Of a DNA stretch of 5,332 nt, positions 1 through 5,163 are shown piece after piece. Source of the DNA: Actinomycetes bacterium. GTDB lineage: Bacteria; Actinomycetota; Acidimicrobiia; Acidimicrobiales; Microtrichaceae. The translations under genes and the position numbers were made by a program. Every line of letters starts with the position of its first letter. Position 1 is the first letter of the stretch. A model generated the notes under the pieces. It did no database searches. It worked only from the letters and a program-made list of their open reading frames with translations, and was not told where the DNA came from. The stretch covers positions 1 through 5,332 of the forward strand of contig JAEZAI010000526.1 of the NCBI GenBank assembly GCA_023427825.1. The letters are read 5' to 3'.

Positions 1-666
1 CGCCGTCTCGTCGGTGCAGTTGTCGGCCACGACGATCACGCGATCGGGCGCGGGTTCCTGGGCCGCCAGCGAGGACAAGGTGGCGCCGATCGACGCCGCC
101 TCGTTGTGCGCCGGGATCAGCACCGTCACGGTCACCGGGCCCGCGAACACCCCGCGCGTCTCCGCCATCACGATCTTGGGGGCGAGCAGCTTCGTGGTGG
201 CGTCGGTGGAGCGGCGCGACTTGTCGAGCACCACCCGCTCCACCATCGCGGCGGCGGCCGCGAACAGGAGACCCAGACCCACCGCGCCGAGCACGAGCGC
301 GATCGCCGGCACCTGCGGGTCGTAGCTGAACTCCCACCGCCCCAGGAACGAGGCCACCCTGGGGGCCCGATCGAGCTCGGGGGTGCGGGCCGAGACGATG
401 GCCCACAGCACGAGCGCGGCGCCGATGCTGATCGAGGCGATGAGGACGCCGACGAAGCGGCCCAGCCGGCCCGTTTCCCGCCGTGCGGGGGGCGCGGGCC
501 CGCGGTCGACGGCGATCGCCTCGGGTTGGACGACCTCGTGATCGACGACGTCCGGCTCGGCCGTGGCGGCGATGACGGCCGCGTCGAAGGTCGGCGCATC
601 GACTGCGTCTGCGGGGGAGCTGCGGGGAAGCCGGTCGCTGATCGATCGGCGCACTTGCTGAGTCAC
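1..666 (-). CDS. Membrane-anchored family 2 glycosyltransferase, N-terminal part (cut by left edge)
   Basis: The minus-strand frame is open from the left edge and gives about 222 residues of an incomplete protein. From the chosen GTG start (MTQQVRRS...), residues 1-65 are polar and probably disordered. Two hydrophobic segments follow at about 71-93 and 119-142. After a basic linker (143-172), a GT-A fold begins with strand TVTVLIPAHNEAASIG (179-194) and then VIVVADNCTDET (210-221). The PAHNE motif and the VADN aspartate (D215) are the usual nucleotide-sugar-binding elements of GT2 enzymes. The catalytic DxD and acceptor regions lie beyond the edge, so sugar and acceptor cannot be assigned. 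It would be an integral membrane enzyme with a cytoplasmic catalytic domain, making cell-envelope or exopolysaccharide glycans (inference from family). The start is uncertain: GTG at 666 has no strong Shine-Dalgarno, and the frame stays open upstream with TTG at 705 and GTG at 729. It is divergent from the secreted-protein gene at 895. Confidence 0.85.
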   Translation of the reverse strand, partial: MTQQVRRSISDRLPRSSPADAVDAPTFDAAVIAATAEPDVVDHEVVQPEAIAVDRGPAPPARRETGRLGRFVGVLIASISIGAALVLWAIVSARTPELDRAPRVASFLGRWEFSYDPQVPAIALVLGAVGLGLLFAAAAAMVERVVLDKSRRSTDATTKLLAPKIVMAETRGVFAGPVTVTVLIPAHNEAASIGATLSSLAAQEPAPDRVIVVADNCTDETA

Positions 667-728
667 CCGATCGTCATCGACCTGTCCGGCGCCCGACCTG
701 ATCAATCCGACGGGTGCCAGGCACCACA

Positions 729-756
729 CCTCCCCTGGTCGCTCGGCGACGGGAGG
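729..756. promoter_or_regulatory. Bulged hairpin in divergent intergenic region
   Basis: CCTCCC (729-734) pairs with GGGAGG (751-756). After a 3-nt bulge (735-737), GTCGC (738-742) pairs with GCGAC (746-750) around a TCG loop, giving 11 bp in all. It lies between the divergent glycosyltransferase and secreted-protein genes. It could sit in the 5' untranslated region of the glycosyltransferase transcript, where the paired strand would include an AGGGGAGG run, or it could be an operator. No T tract follows directly on either strand, so an intrinsic terminator is unlikely. No convincing -35/-10 promoter pair was found in this 228-bp gap. Confidence 0.35.
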
Positions 757-880
757 GGACGCTCGCCGCGGGGACGCAGGTTTTTCCTGGGTTCGGCGGC
801 CGAGTCGTCGTAGGGTGACCGGTGGCCGCCTCCGGCAGCCGCGTGATGTAGCTCCGACAACCTGGAAGCACACCCACTCG

Positions 881-887
881 GGGGGAG
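881..887 (+). promoter_or_regulatory. Ribosome binding site of the small secreted protein
   Basis: GGGGGAG lies 7 nt upstream of the ATG at 895. It fits the anti-Shine-Dalgarno well and fixes the start of the 104-aa secreted protein. Confidence 0.75.
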
Positions 888-894
888 ACACATC

Positions 895-1209
895 ATGCGC
901 GTGAAGAAGCTCATCGTGGTGGCCGCCATCACGGCCATCGGCACGTTCGGCACCGCCTCGATCGCGACGGCCGGTGAGGTGACCGGCAGCGGCCGGGGCG
1001 GACCGGCCGGCGACGGCGTCACCGGGATGGTCGAGCACGGCAACTCGCCGTGCGGGTTCTCCGGCCTGGAGGACGAACCGCTCGATCCCGGCACCGTGCA
1101 GAACTGGGGCCACACGAAGGACTTCCTCGGTGGTGGCGGAGCGGCCGGCCCGATCGAGACGCCGTTCGGCGAGGACGGCTGCAACGCCCGGCTGTTCGGG
1201 CGCAAGTAG
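895..1209 (+). CDS. Small secreted protein with signal peptide and two cysteines
   Basis: This 104-aa protein starts at an ATG with a good Shine-Dalgarno. Residues 1-26 form a classic Sec signal peptide: basic MRVKK, a hydrophobic core (LIVVAAITAIGTFGTASIA) and a probable cleavage after ATA (24-26). The mature chain of about 78 residues is rich in glycine and acidic residues. It has exactly two cysteines, C53 in GNSPCGFSGLED and C96 in EDGCNARLF, which could form one disulfide outside the cell. The layout NSxCxFSGL...VQxWG...GDGCN resembles a group of small exported actinobacterial proteins of unknown function that I recall. That resemblance is from memory and has not been tested by alignment. 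No membrane anchor, LPXTG or lipobox is visible, so release or loose wall association is likely. It looks monocistronic: divergent from the glycosyltransferase, with a GC-rich hairpin 17 nt after the stop. No function is assigned. Confidence 0.85.
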   Translation: MRVKKLIVVAAITAIGTFGTASIATAGEVTGSGRGGPAGDGVTGMVEHGNSPCGFSGLEDEPLDPGTVQNWGHTKDFLGGGGAAGPIETPFGEDGCNARLFGRK

Positions 1210-1226
1210 CTCGACGCGCCGCATCA

Positions 1227-1262
1227 CCGGCGGAGGCGCCCCGACGTGGACGTCTCCGCCGG
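1227..1262. terminator. GC-rich hairpin between convergent genes, likely bidirectional terminator
   Basis: CCGGCGGAG (1227-1235) pairs perfectly with CTCCGCCGG (1254-1262). The stem extends inward by three more pairs, including one G-U, leaving a 12-nt loop. It starts 17 nt after the secreted-protein stop and 34 nt beyond the CPBP gene stop on the other strand, where a shared terminator is expected. There is no T tract on either side, which is common in high-GC actinobacteria. Confidence 0.6.
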
Positions 1263-1296
1263 CGCGGCGTCGGCGCGGCCCGGTCGACCTGCCCGG

Positions 1297-1992
1297 CTAC
1301 CAGAGCCCGTGCACGGGGCCGACCAGGAAGAACGTCGTGAAGCCGATCGTGTTGTTGAAGCCGTGGGCCAGCACCGAAGCCCACAGCGTCCGGTAGCGGT
1401 ACCGCAGGACGCTCCACGCGATGCCGTCGAGGGTCACGACCACGATCCCGACCAGCCCCTGCTCGCTGTGCACCCGGCCGAAGAGCACCGACGAGATCAA
1501 CACGGCGACCACGACCGCTGCCGTGCCGTCGCCGACGAGCTGACGCAGGCGGGTCTGCAAGTAGCCCCGGTAGGCCAGCTCCTCGACGAGCGCGCCGACC
1601 ACCCACCCGAGGACCAAGAGCGTGACGAGGCGACCCACGTCGCCCTGGAGGTCGGCGAAGTCCGACAGGTCCTGCTCGCGCCCGGACAGGTAGTTCGCCA
1701 CCGGCATCGTGACGCCGAGCTGGAACAGCGACCACACGGCGGCGAAGGCCATCATCTTCGGCACGAGCCAGGCGTCGTTCGAGCGGCGGAAACCCAGCGA
1801 CGACCACCCGTCACGCCGGATCAGCAACGACACCGCCGCCATCACCGTGAGGACCAGCGACGGGACCGCCAGGTCGAGAACGACGGCCGCGCAGGCAGCG
1901 AGCACCTCGACCCCGGTGGCCACGGTCCGGACGACCGGGCTGTGCTCCGATTCTGCGCCGGGCTCCGCAGCCACGTCAGGACCGGGATCCAT
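1297..1992 (-). CDS. CPBP-family (CAAX protease / Abi) intramembrane metalloprotease
   Basis: The 231-aa polytopic protein carries the conserved motifs of the CPBP (Rce1-like, Abi) family. They are EELAYRG (137-143, glutamates E137/E138 and R142), FGRVH (171-175, H175) and HGFNN (210-214, H210 and N214). In this family these form the metal and active site inside the membrane. Hydrophobic segments lie at about 24-58 (probably two helices), 76-102, 119-145, 156-175, 179-199 and 202-223, and the N-terminal 23 residues are acidic and soluble. Bacterial members act as membrane proteases in prenyl-protein-like processing, bacteriocin self-immunity or signalling. Nothing next to it identifies a substrate, and no peptide or bacteriocin gene is visible. 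The ATG at 1992 was chosen because GGGAG lies 7 nt upstream. The frame stays open to an ATG at 2109, but those 39 extra residues look like non-coding translation. A leader ORF overlaps the start as TGATG. It is convergent with the secreted-protein gene. Confidence 0.93.
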   Translation of the reverse strand: MDPGPDVAAEPGAESEHSPVVRTVATGVEVLAACAAVVLDLAVPSLVLTVMAAVSLLIRRDGWSSLGFRRSNDAWLVPKMMAFAAVWSLFQLGVTMPVANYLSGREQDLSDFADLQGDVGRLVTLLVLGWVVGALVEELAYRGYLQTRLRQLVGDGTAAVVVAVLISSVLFGRVHSEQGLVGIVVVTLDGIAWSVLRYRYRTLWASVLAHGFNNTIGFTTFFLVGPVHGLW

Positions 1993-2033
1993 CACCGGGC
2001 TCCCGGCGCCTGCCGTTGGACGTCGACGTGCAT
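1992..2033 (-). CDS. Putative 13-codon leader ORF overlapping the CPBP start (TGATG)
   Basis: ATG at 2033-2031 opens a short frame, MHVDVQRQAPGAR, ending in TGA at 1994-1992. That TGA shares its A with the ATG of the CPBP gene. A consensus AGGAGG lies at 2044-2039 with a 5-nt spacer, inside the purine run at 2034-2047, and is the strongest Shine-Dalgarno in the window. The arrangement suggests translational coupling: ribosomes recruited to the leader terminate and restart on the CPBP gene. The peptide shows no run of a single amino acid that would signal classical attenuation. Alternatives are a chance short ORF, or a frameshift or sequencing error that split the true N-terminus. Confidence 0.4.
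   Translation of the reverse strand: MHVDVQRQAPGAR
2000..2004 (-). promoter_or_regulatory. Ribosome binding site deciding the CPBP start
   Basis: GGGAG (reading 2004 to 2000) lies 7 nt before the ATG at 1992. It supports that start over the far upstream ATG at 2109, and it sits inside the leader ORF. Confidence 0.55.
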
Positions 2034-2038
2034 CCCTT

Positions 2039-2044
2039 CCTCCT
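2039..2044 (-). promoter_or_regulatory. Consensus Shine-Dalgarno of the leader ORF
   Basis: AGGAGG (reading 2044 to 2039) is followed 5 nt later by the ATG at 2033. It is unusual because it is the best ribosome binding site in the window yet serves only a 13-codon frame directly ahead of the CPBP gene. Confidence 0.55.
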
Positions 2045-2170
2045 CCCGGTCGACTGTGGTCCGACCGGGCGCCGATGCCGCTCTCGACACCGGTGACCCC
2101 GATCAGCACAACAGCGACCCCCGTGGCCGCTGTAGGGCCGAAGGTCCCGACGCCTCGCGACCGTCCCCGG

Positions 2171-3778
2171 TCAGGTCGCGGCGATCGCGGCGCCCACCAT
2201 GGAGCGCGGGTCGGCCGAGCCGGCCCGCATCCCGTCCGAGCGGACCTCGATCAGCTGCGCGTGACCGAAGTCGGCGGGGTCGAACCCGGCGCGCTCGACC
2301 ACGTGGCCGGAGTTGGCCAGGCCCGCTGCCCACGCCTCGGGGGCGTGGGTCTCGACGCGGACCACCTGGTCGTCCGGATCGGCCCAGGTGTCGAAGCCGC
2401 TGCGGGGCTGCGCCTTGGCCAGGACGAACCTGGGGGAACCGATCACGTCACCTGCCTCCTGACCCGCCACGAGCAGGCGAGCCAGCATCTGCAGCACCAC
2501 CTGCGGCTGCGAGTCGCCGCCCATCGTGCCGAGCACGGCGCGCAGCGAGCCGTCCGGTCGGGTGACCAGCGCGGGCGACAGCGTGTGCGGCGGGCGACGC
2601 CCGGGGCCGTACTCCCCCGGGTGGCCCGGCTCGAGCGAGAAGCCGAGTCCACGGTTGTGGAGCAGCACCCCGGTGCCGGGCACCGCGACGTGGCTGCCGA
2701 AGTCCATGGCGTTCGACTGGATCAGGCTCACACCCATGCCGTCGGCGTCGACCGCGCACAGGTAGGTCGTGTCGCCGTCACGGACGCCGGCGCCCAGCCC
2801 GACGGTCGCGCCGGTCGAGAACATGGCGGCCCGCCGGGCCAGCTCGGCCTCGTCGAGCAGGAGCGCGCCGTCGGCACGGTCGTGCAGCACGTCGGGCCGG
2901 TCGAAGCCCGCCAGCCGCGCCGATTCGGCCAGCAGGTGCGCCCACGCCGGATCCTCGGGTTCGACCCCGCTGCCGGGACCGAGCCCGCAGCGCTCGGCGA
3001 TCCACGCGCCGGCCAGGACCAGGTAGCCCGACGACGTCGGCGGCGGCGCCCACACGTCGTGATCCCACACCCGGATCCGCAGCGGGTCGACCCAGGCGGC
3101 GTGCGGCTGGCGCAGGTCCGCCGGCTCGTACTCGCCGTCGCCCACCTCCAGGAGCGCACGGCCGAACGCACCCTCGTAGAACGCGGCGCGGCCACCCTCT
3201 GCGAGCTCCGCGAGCGTCGCCGCCAGGTCGGGACGGACGAGCAGCTCGCCGGTGTCCGGCCGGGACACGGCCAGCTCGTCGCAACCCTGCAGCGGCGCCA
3301 ACGTGTGGAGCATGAACGCCAGGAGCGGCGACACCGGGAATCCGTCGCGGGCCAGCCGGATCGCCGGCGCAAGGACGTCGCCGAACGGGAGCCGACCGTG
3401 ACGCTCGTGGAGCAGCACCCAGCCGTCCACGCAGCCCGGCACGGGCGATGCCGCCACGTCACCCCGGATCGGCATCCTGGTGTGGCAGGCCCGACGCAGC
3501 CGCTCGGGATCGGCGCCGGATCCGGCACGACCCGCCCCGTCCACCACCTCGGGTGCGCCGGAGCCGTGGTGCACCAGCGCGAACAGGTCGCCGCCCATCC
3601 CGCACATGTGCGGCGCGGTGACGGCCAGCACGGCGTTGGCCGCGATCGCTGCGTCGGCGGCGCTCCCGCCCGCCGCCAGGAGCTGCGCCCCGGCGGCCGG
3701 GGCCAGGTGGTCGATCGACGCGACCAGCCCTCCGGCGGAGTACGTGGTCGGCAGGAACGCGGGTGCCGCATCGGTCAT
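2171..3778 (-). CDS. Gamma-glutamyltranspeptidase-family Ntn hydrolase, probably cytoplasmic
   Basis: This 535-aa protein has the full length and layout of the gamma-glutamyltranspeptidase family. The large-subunit region includes AGGSAADAA (36-44), APHMCGMGGDL (55-65) and the DGAGR segment (80-84). The predicted autocleavage site is between D336 and T337 in GDTTYLCAVD, making T337 the N-terminal nucleophile of the small subunit. Further conserved pieces are SLIQSN (351-356), GTGVLLHNRGLGFS (368-381), PPHTLSPAL (396-404) and the oxyanion-loop-like GTMGGDSQPQ (417-426). The family hydrolyses or transfers gamma-glutamyl groups, for example from glutathione, or acts as an acylase. TTYLCAVD instead of the classical TTHYSVVD, together with the lack of a signal peptide, points to the YwrD-like intracellular branch, so the true substrate is open. 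The ATG at 3778 is the only in-frame ATG that fits the family N-terminus, though its Shine-Dalgarno is weak. It is divergent from the RibD-C reductase, and 178 bp separate its stop from the CPBP start. Confidence 0.95.
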   Translation of the reverse strand: MTDAAPAFLPTTYSAGGLVASIDHLAPAAGAQLLAAGGSAADAAIAANAVLAVTAPHMCGMGGDLFALVHHGSGAPEVVDGAGRAGSGADPERLRRACHTRMPIRGDVAASPVPGCVDGWVLLHERHGRLPFGDVLAPAIRLARDGFPVSPLLAFMLHTLAPLQGCDELAVSRPDTGELLVRPDLAATLAELAEGGRAAFYEGAFGRALLEVGDGEYEPADLRQPHAAWVDPLRIRVWDHDVWAPPPTSSGYLVLAGAWIAERCGLGPGSGVEPEDPAWAHLLAESARLAGFDRPDVLHDRADGALLLDEAELARRAAMFSTGATVGLGAGVRDGDTTYLCAVDADGMGVSLIQSNAMDFGSHVAVPGTGVLLHNRGLGFSLEPGHPGEYGPGRRPPHTLSPALVTRPDGSLRAVLGTMGGDSQPQVVLQMLARLLVAGQEAGDVIGSPRFVLAKAQPRSGFDTWADPDDQVVRVETHAPEAWAAGLANSGHVVERAGFDPADFGHAQLIEVRSDGMRAGSADPRSMVGAAIAAT

Positions 3779-3823
3779 GGGGCCAGCCTGTCACCACGGG
3801 CGGCGCACCGAGACCGCCCGCTG

Positions 3824-3878
3824 CGATGACTCAGGGTGACGGCCGTCGTCGGGGCCGACGACCCGGCGCCGATGACTC
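3824..3878. promoter_or_regulatory. 18-bp dyad flanked by 9-bp direct repeats in divergent promoter region
   Basis: GTCGTCGG (3845-3852) and CCGACGAC (3855-3862) form a perfect inverted repeat around two G bases. On either side is an identical CGATGACTC, at 3824-3832 and 3870-3878, 46 bp apart start to start. The element sits in the 152-bp gap between the divergent GGT-family gene (start 3778) and the RibD-C gene (start 3931). That is a typical position for a regulator controlling both, so it is read as a candidate operator. GTC and GAC words are common at this GC content, so chance is possible for the dyad. The repeated 9-mer is less expected. Confidence 0.4.
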
Positions 3879-3920
3879 GGAGCGACGCCGCACGTCGGAA
3901 CCACCAGCACCCTCACACCT

Positions 3921-3924
3921 GGAG
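3921..3924 (+). promoter_or_regulatory. Ribosome binding site deciding the RibD-C reductase start
   Basis: GGAG lies 6 nt upstream of the ATG at 3931. It excludes the 56-codon upstream extension of the same frame (ATG at 3763), which would run through the divergent promoter region and into the GGT gene. Confidence 0.65.
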
Positions 3925-3930
3925 CGACCC

Positions 3931-4566
3931 ATGGGACAGCTGATCGTGACCGAGTTCGTGACCCTCGACGGGGTGGCGCAGGCCCCCGGCGGGCCCGAGG
4001 AGGACACCACGAGCGGGTTCGAGTTCGGGGGCTGGCAGGCCCCGCTGATCGAGGAGGAGTCCGGGGAGGTGATGTTCGACAAGGCCAAGGGCATGGATGC
4101 CCTGCTGCTCGGCCGCACGACCTACGACATCTTCGCCGGCTACTGGCCGACGGCTCCCGAGGAGATCCCGTTCACGAGTCTGCTCAACCGGGTCCCGAAG
4201 TACGTCGCGTCGCGGACGCTGTCGGACCCCCTCTCCTGGCAGGGCTCGACGGTGCTGCAGGGCGACGTCGCCGAGGCGGTGGCCGAGCTGAAGGACCGGC
4301 ACGAGTCGGTGCACGTGATCGGCAGCCTCGACGTCCTGCAGACGCTGCTCGACGCACGCCTGGTCGACCGGATCGAGCTGTGGATCTACCCGATCGTGCT
4401 CGGCACCGGGAAGCGCGTGTTCGAGACGGGCGTCGCGCCCACGCAGTTCGAGGTGATCGAGTCGGTGACGTACCCGAGGGGCAGCGTGAACCTCGCGCTC
4501 AGCTACCAGGGCACGCCGACGACAGGTGACATGACCGTCGACGAGCCGCACCTCCGCCGCGACTGA
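3931..4566 (+). CDS. RibD C-terminal/dihydrofolate reductase-like protein
   Basis: This 211-aa protein is a typical single-domain member of the RibD-C/DHFR-like family. It opens with a beta strand and the motif VTEFVTLDGVAQAPGGPEED (6-25), then FEFGGW (30-35). LLLGRTTYDIFAGYWP (58-73) is the characteristic nucleotide-binding loop. KYVASRTL (90-97), VHVIGSLDVLQTLL (127-140) and LVDRIELWIYPIVLGTGKRV (144-163) complete the Rossmann-like core. By family these proteins bind NADPH and resemble the reductase half of riboflavin-synthesis RibD. Stand-alone copies such as B. subtilis YwjB/YyaP types mostly have no proven substrate. No deaminase domain and no riboflavin gene is nearby, so a role in riboflavin synthesis is not supported. 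The C-terminal 20 residues are a non-conserved acidic tail. It is cytoplasmic, divergent from the GGT-family gene with a shared control region, and convergent with the gene at 4600. Confidence 0.95.
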   Translation: MGQLIVTEFVTLDGVAQAPGGPEEDTTSGFEFGGWQAPLIEEESGEVMFDKAKGMDALLLGRTTYDIFAGYWPTAPEEIPFTSLLNRVPKYVASRTLSDPLSWQGSTVLQGDVAEAVAELKDRHESVHVIGSLDVLQTLLDARLVDRIELWIYPIVLGTGKRVFETGVAPTQFEVIESVTYPRGSVNLALSYQGTPTTGDMTVDEPHLRRD

Positions 4567-4573
4567 CGATCGC

Positions 4574-4596
4574 GGCGAGCTGAACCGACGCTCGCT
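4574..4596. terminator. Short hairpin between convergent genes, possible terminator
   Basis: GCGAGC (4575-4580) pairs with GCTCGC (4590-4595), extended by one G-U pair at 4574/4596, around a 9-nt loop. It occupies the 33-bp gap between the stops of the RibD-C gene and the unknown lysine-rich gene. The stem is short and lacks a T tract, so its activity is uncertain. Position is the main support. Confidence 0.35.
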
Positions 4597-4599
4597 CCG

Positions 4600-5061
4600 T
4601 CAGTAGTCGCCCTTGATGACGAAGTAGGAGCCCCTGATCGTCCCGGCGAGCTTGGACTTCTGCCGGGCGAACTTGAACGAGCTCAACTCCTCGGGGATCT
4701 CCATGCCGTCCGACAGCTTGAAGCCCACCGCGTGCTTCTTGGGGTTGTCGTGCTCCCACATCACGTTGATCGACAGCCCGCTCTCGTAGAACACGTAGTC
4801 CCACTTGATGCCGGGGACCTCGAAGGACGTGGCCTCGAGCGGCGGCGACTCGATGACGATGCCGCGCTCCTCCTCGAGGATCTTGCTGACCCGGTCGACG
4901 GTCTTCTTGGCCTTGCCGGCCGGCTCGGTCGTGAACACGTGGTCGAACTTGTTCTTGAAGTAGCGCGCCTCGTTGGCCCGCAGGCCGGCCAGGGCGTCGG
5001 CCACCGGCGACGACTCCAGGCCGACCGTCGACACCTCGTTGAAGTCCACCTCGAACGCCAT
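4600..5061 (-). CDS. Unrecognised lysine-rich 153-aa cytoplasmic protein
   Basis: I do not recognise this family. The ATG at 5061 was chosen because GGAGG (5071-5067) lies 5 nt upstream. A longer frame from 5103 adds 14 Gly/Ala-rich residues lying over that site. The protein has no signal peptide or membrane segment and no cysteine. Lysine makes up about 9% (14 residues), high for such a GC-rich genome, which argues that the frame is really coding. An N-terminal strand (MAFEVDF) leads into a probable helix (18-36). A basic stretch follows (YFKNKFDHVF, 34-43), then a charged helix at about 50-67 (KAKKTVDRVSKILEEERG). The C-terminal half looks beta-rich, with IKWDYVFYE (85-93), LSINVMWE (96-103), HAVGFKLSD (110-118) and a final GSYFVIKGDY (144-153). 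It lies 96 bp downstream of the Cys-repeat gene on the same strand, so co-transcription is possible. No function is proposed. Confidence 0.85.
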   Translation of the reverse strand: MAFEVDFNEVSTVGLESSPVADALAGLRANEARYFKNKFDHVFTTEPAGKAKKTVDRVSKILEEERGIVIESPPLEATSFEVPGIKWDYVFYESGLSINVMWEHDNPKKHAVGFKLSDGMEIPEELSSFKFARQKSKLAGTIRGSYFVIKGDY

Positions 5062-5066
5062 CGGTT

Positions 5067-5071
5067 CCTCC
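5067..5071 (-). promoter_or_regulatory. Ribosome binding site deciding the start of the lysine-rich protein
   Basis: GGAGG (reading 5071 to 5067) is followed 5 nt later by the ATG at 5061. It lies inside the alternative 14-residue extension and so argues against the longer form. Confidence 0.75.
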
Positions 5072-5148
5072 GCTGCTCCGCCCGCCCCCGGGCCTCGCAG
5101 CACGCTACCGATCCCGACGGCACATGTCGCCGGTCAGACGGCCGCGCC

Positions 5149-5163
5149 GCGTGAGGGTCACGC
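5149..5163. terminator. Perfect 6-bp hairpin spanning the stop of the Cys-repeat gene
   Basis: GCGTGA (5149-5154) and TCACGC (5158-5163) form a perfect stem around a 3-nt GGG loop. The minus-strand TGA stop (5160-5158) is inside the stem. It may act as a weak terminator or mRNA 3' structure between the Cys-repeat gene and the downstream lysine-rich gene. No T tract follows, so confidence is low. Confidence 0.3.

Noticed and set aside
106..813. A 235-codon plus-strand open frame over the left edge
   Set aside because: The opposite strand carries the GT2 glycosyltransferase with two membrane helices and PAHNE/VADN motifs. The plus-strand product is Arg/Gly-rich shadow sequence.
789..816. A possible sigma-70-like promoter with TAGGGT at 811-816
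   Set aside because: No recognisable -35 hexamer lies at 16-18 bp spacing, so the match is not above chance.
1993..2109. N-terminal extension of the CPBP protease from ATG 2109
   Set aside because: The extra 39 residues are Gly/Arg-rich and lack a Shine-Dalgarno at 2109, whereas GGGAG sits 7 nt before the ATG at 1992.
2135..2148. Small hairpin GGGCC...GGTCCC downstream of the GGT gene as a terminator
   Set aside because: The stem is only five pairs with a bulge and a 3-nt loop and has no T tract. It is too weak to call in sequence of this composition.
1246..2565. A 439-codon plus-strand open frame
   Set aside because: It lies opposite the CPBP gene and the end of the GGT gene, is rich in Arg, His and Asp without motifs, and has no credible ribosome binding site.
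1709..3829. A 706-codon plus-strand open frame opposite the GGT and CPBP genes
   Set aside because: It is antisense to two genes with clear family motifs. Its translation is a low-complexity Arg/Gly/Ala/His mixture with no domain, typical of a shadow frame in high-GC DNA.
3763..3930. N-terminal extension of the RibD-C protein from ATG 3763
   Set aside because: It would overlap the start of the divergent GGT gene and fill the promoter gap with Arg/Pro-rich sequence. The family N-terminus and the GGAG site both fit the ATG at 3931.
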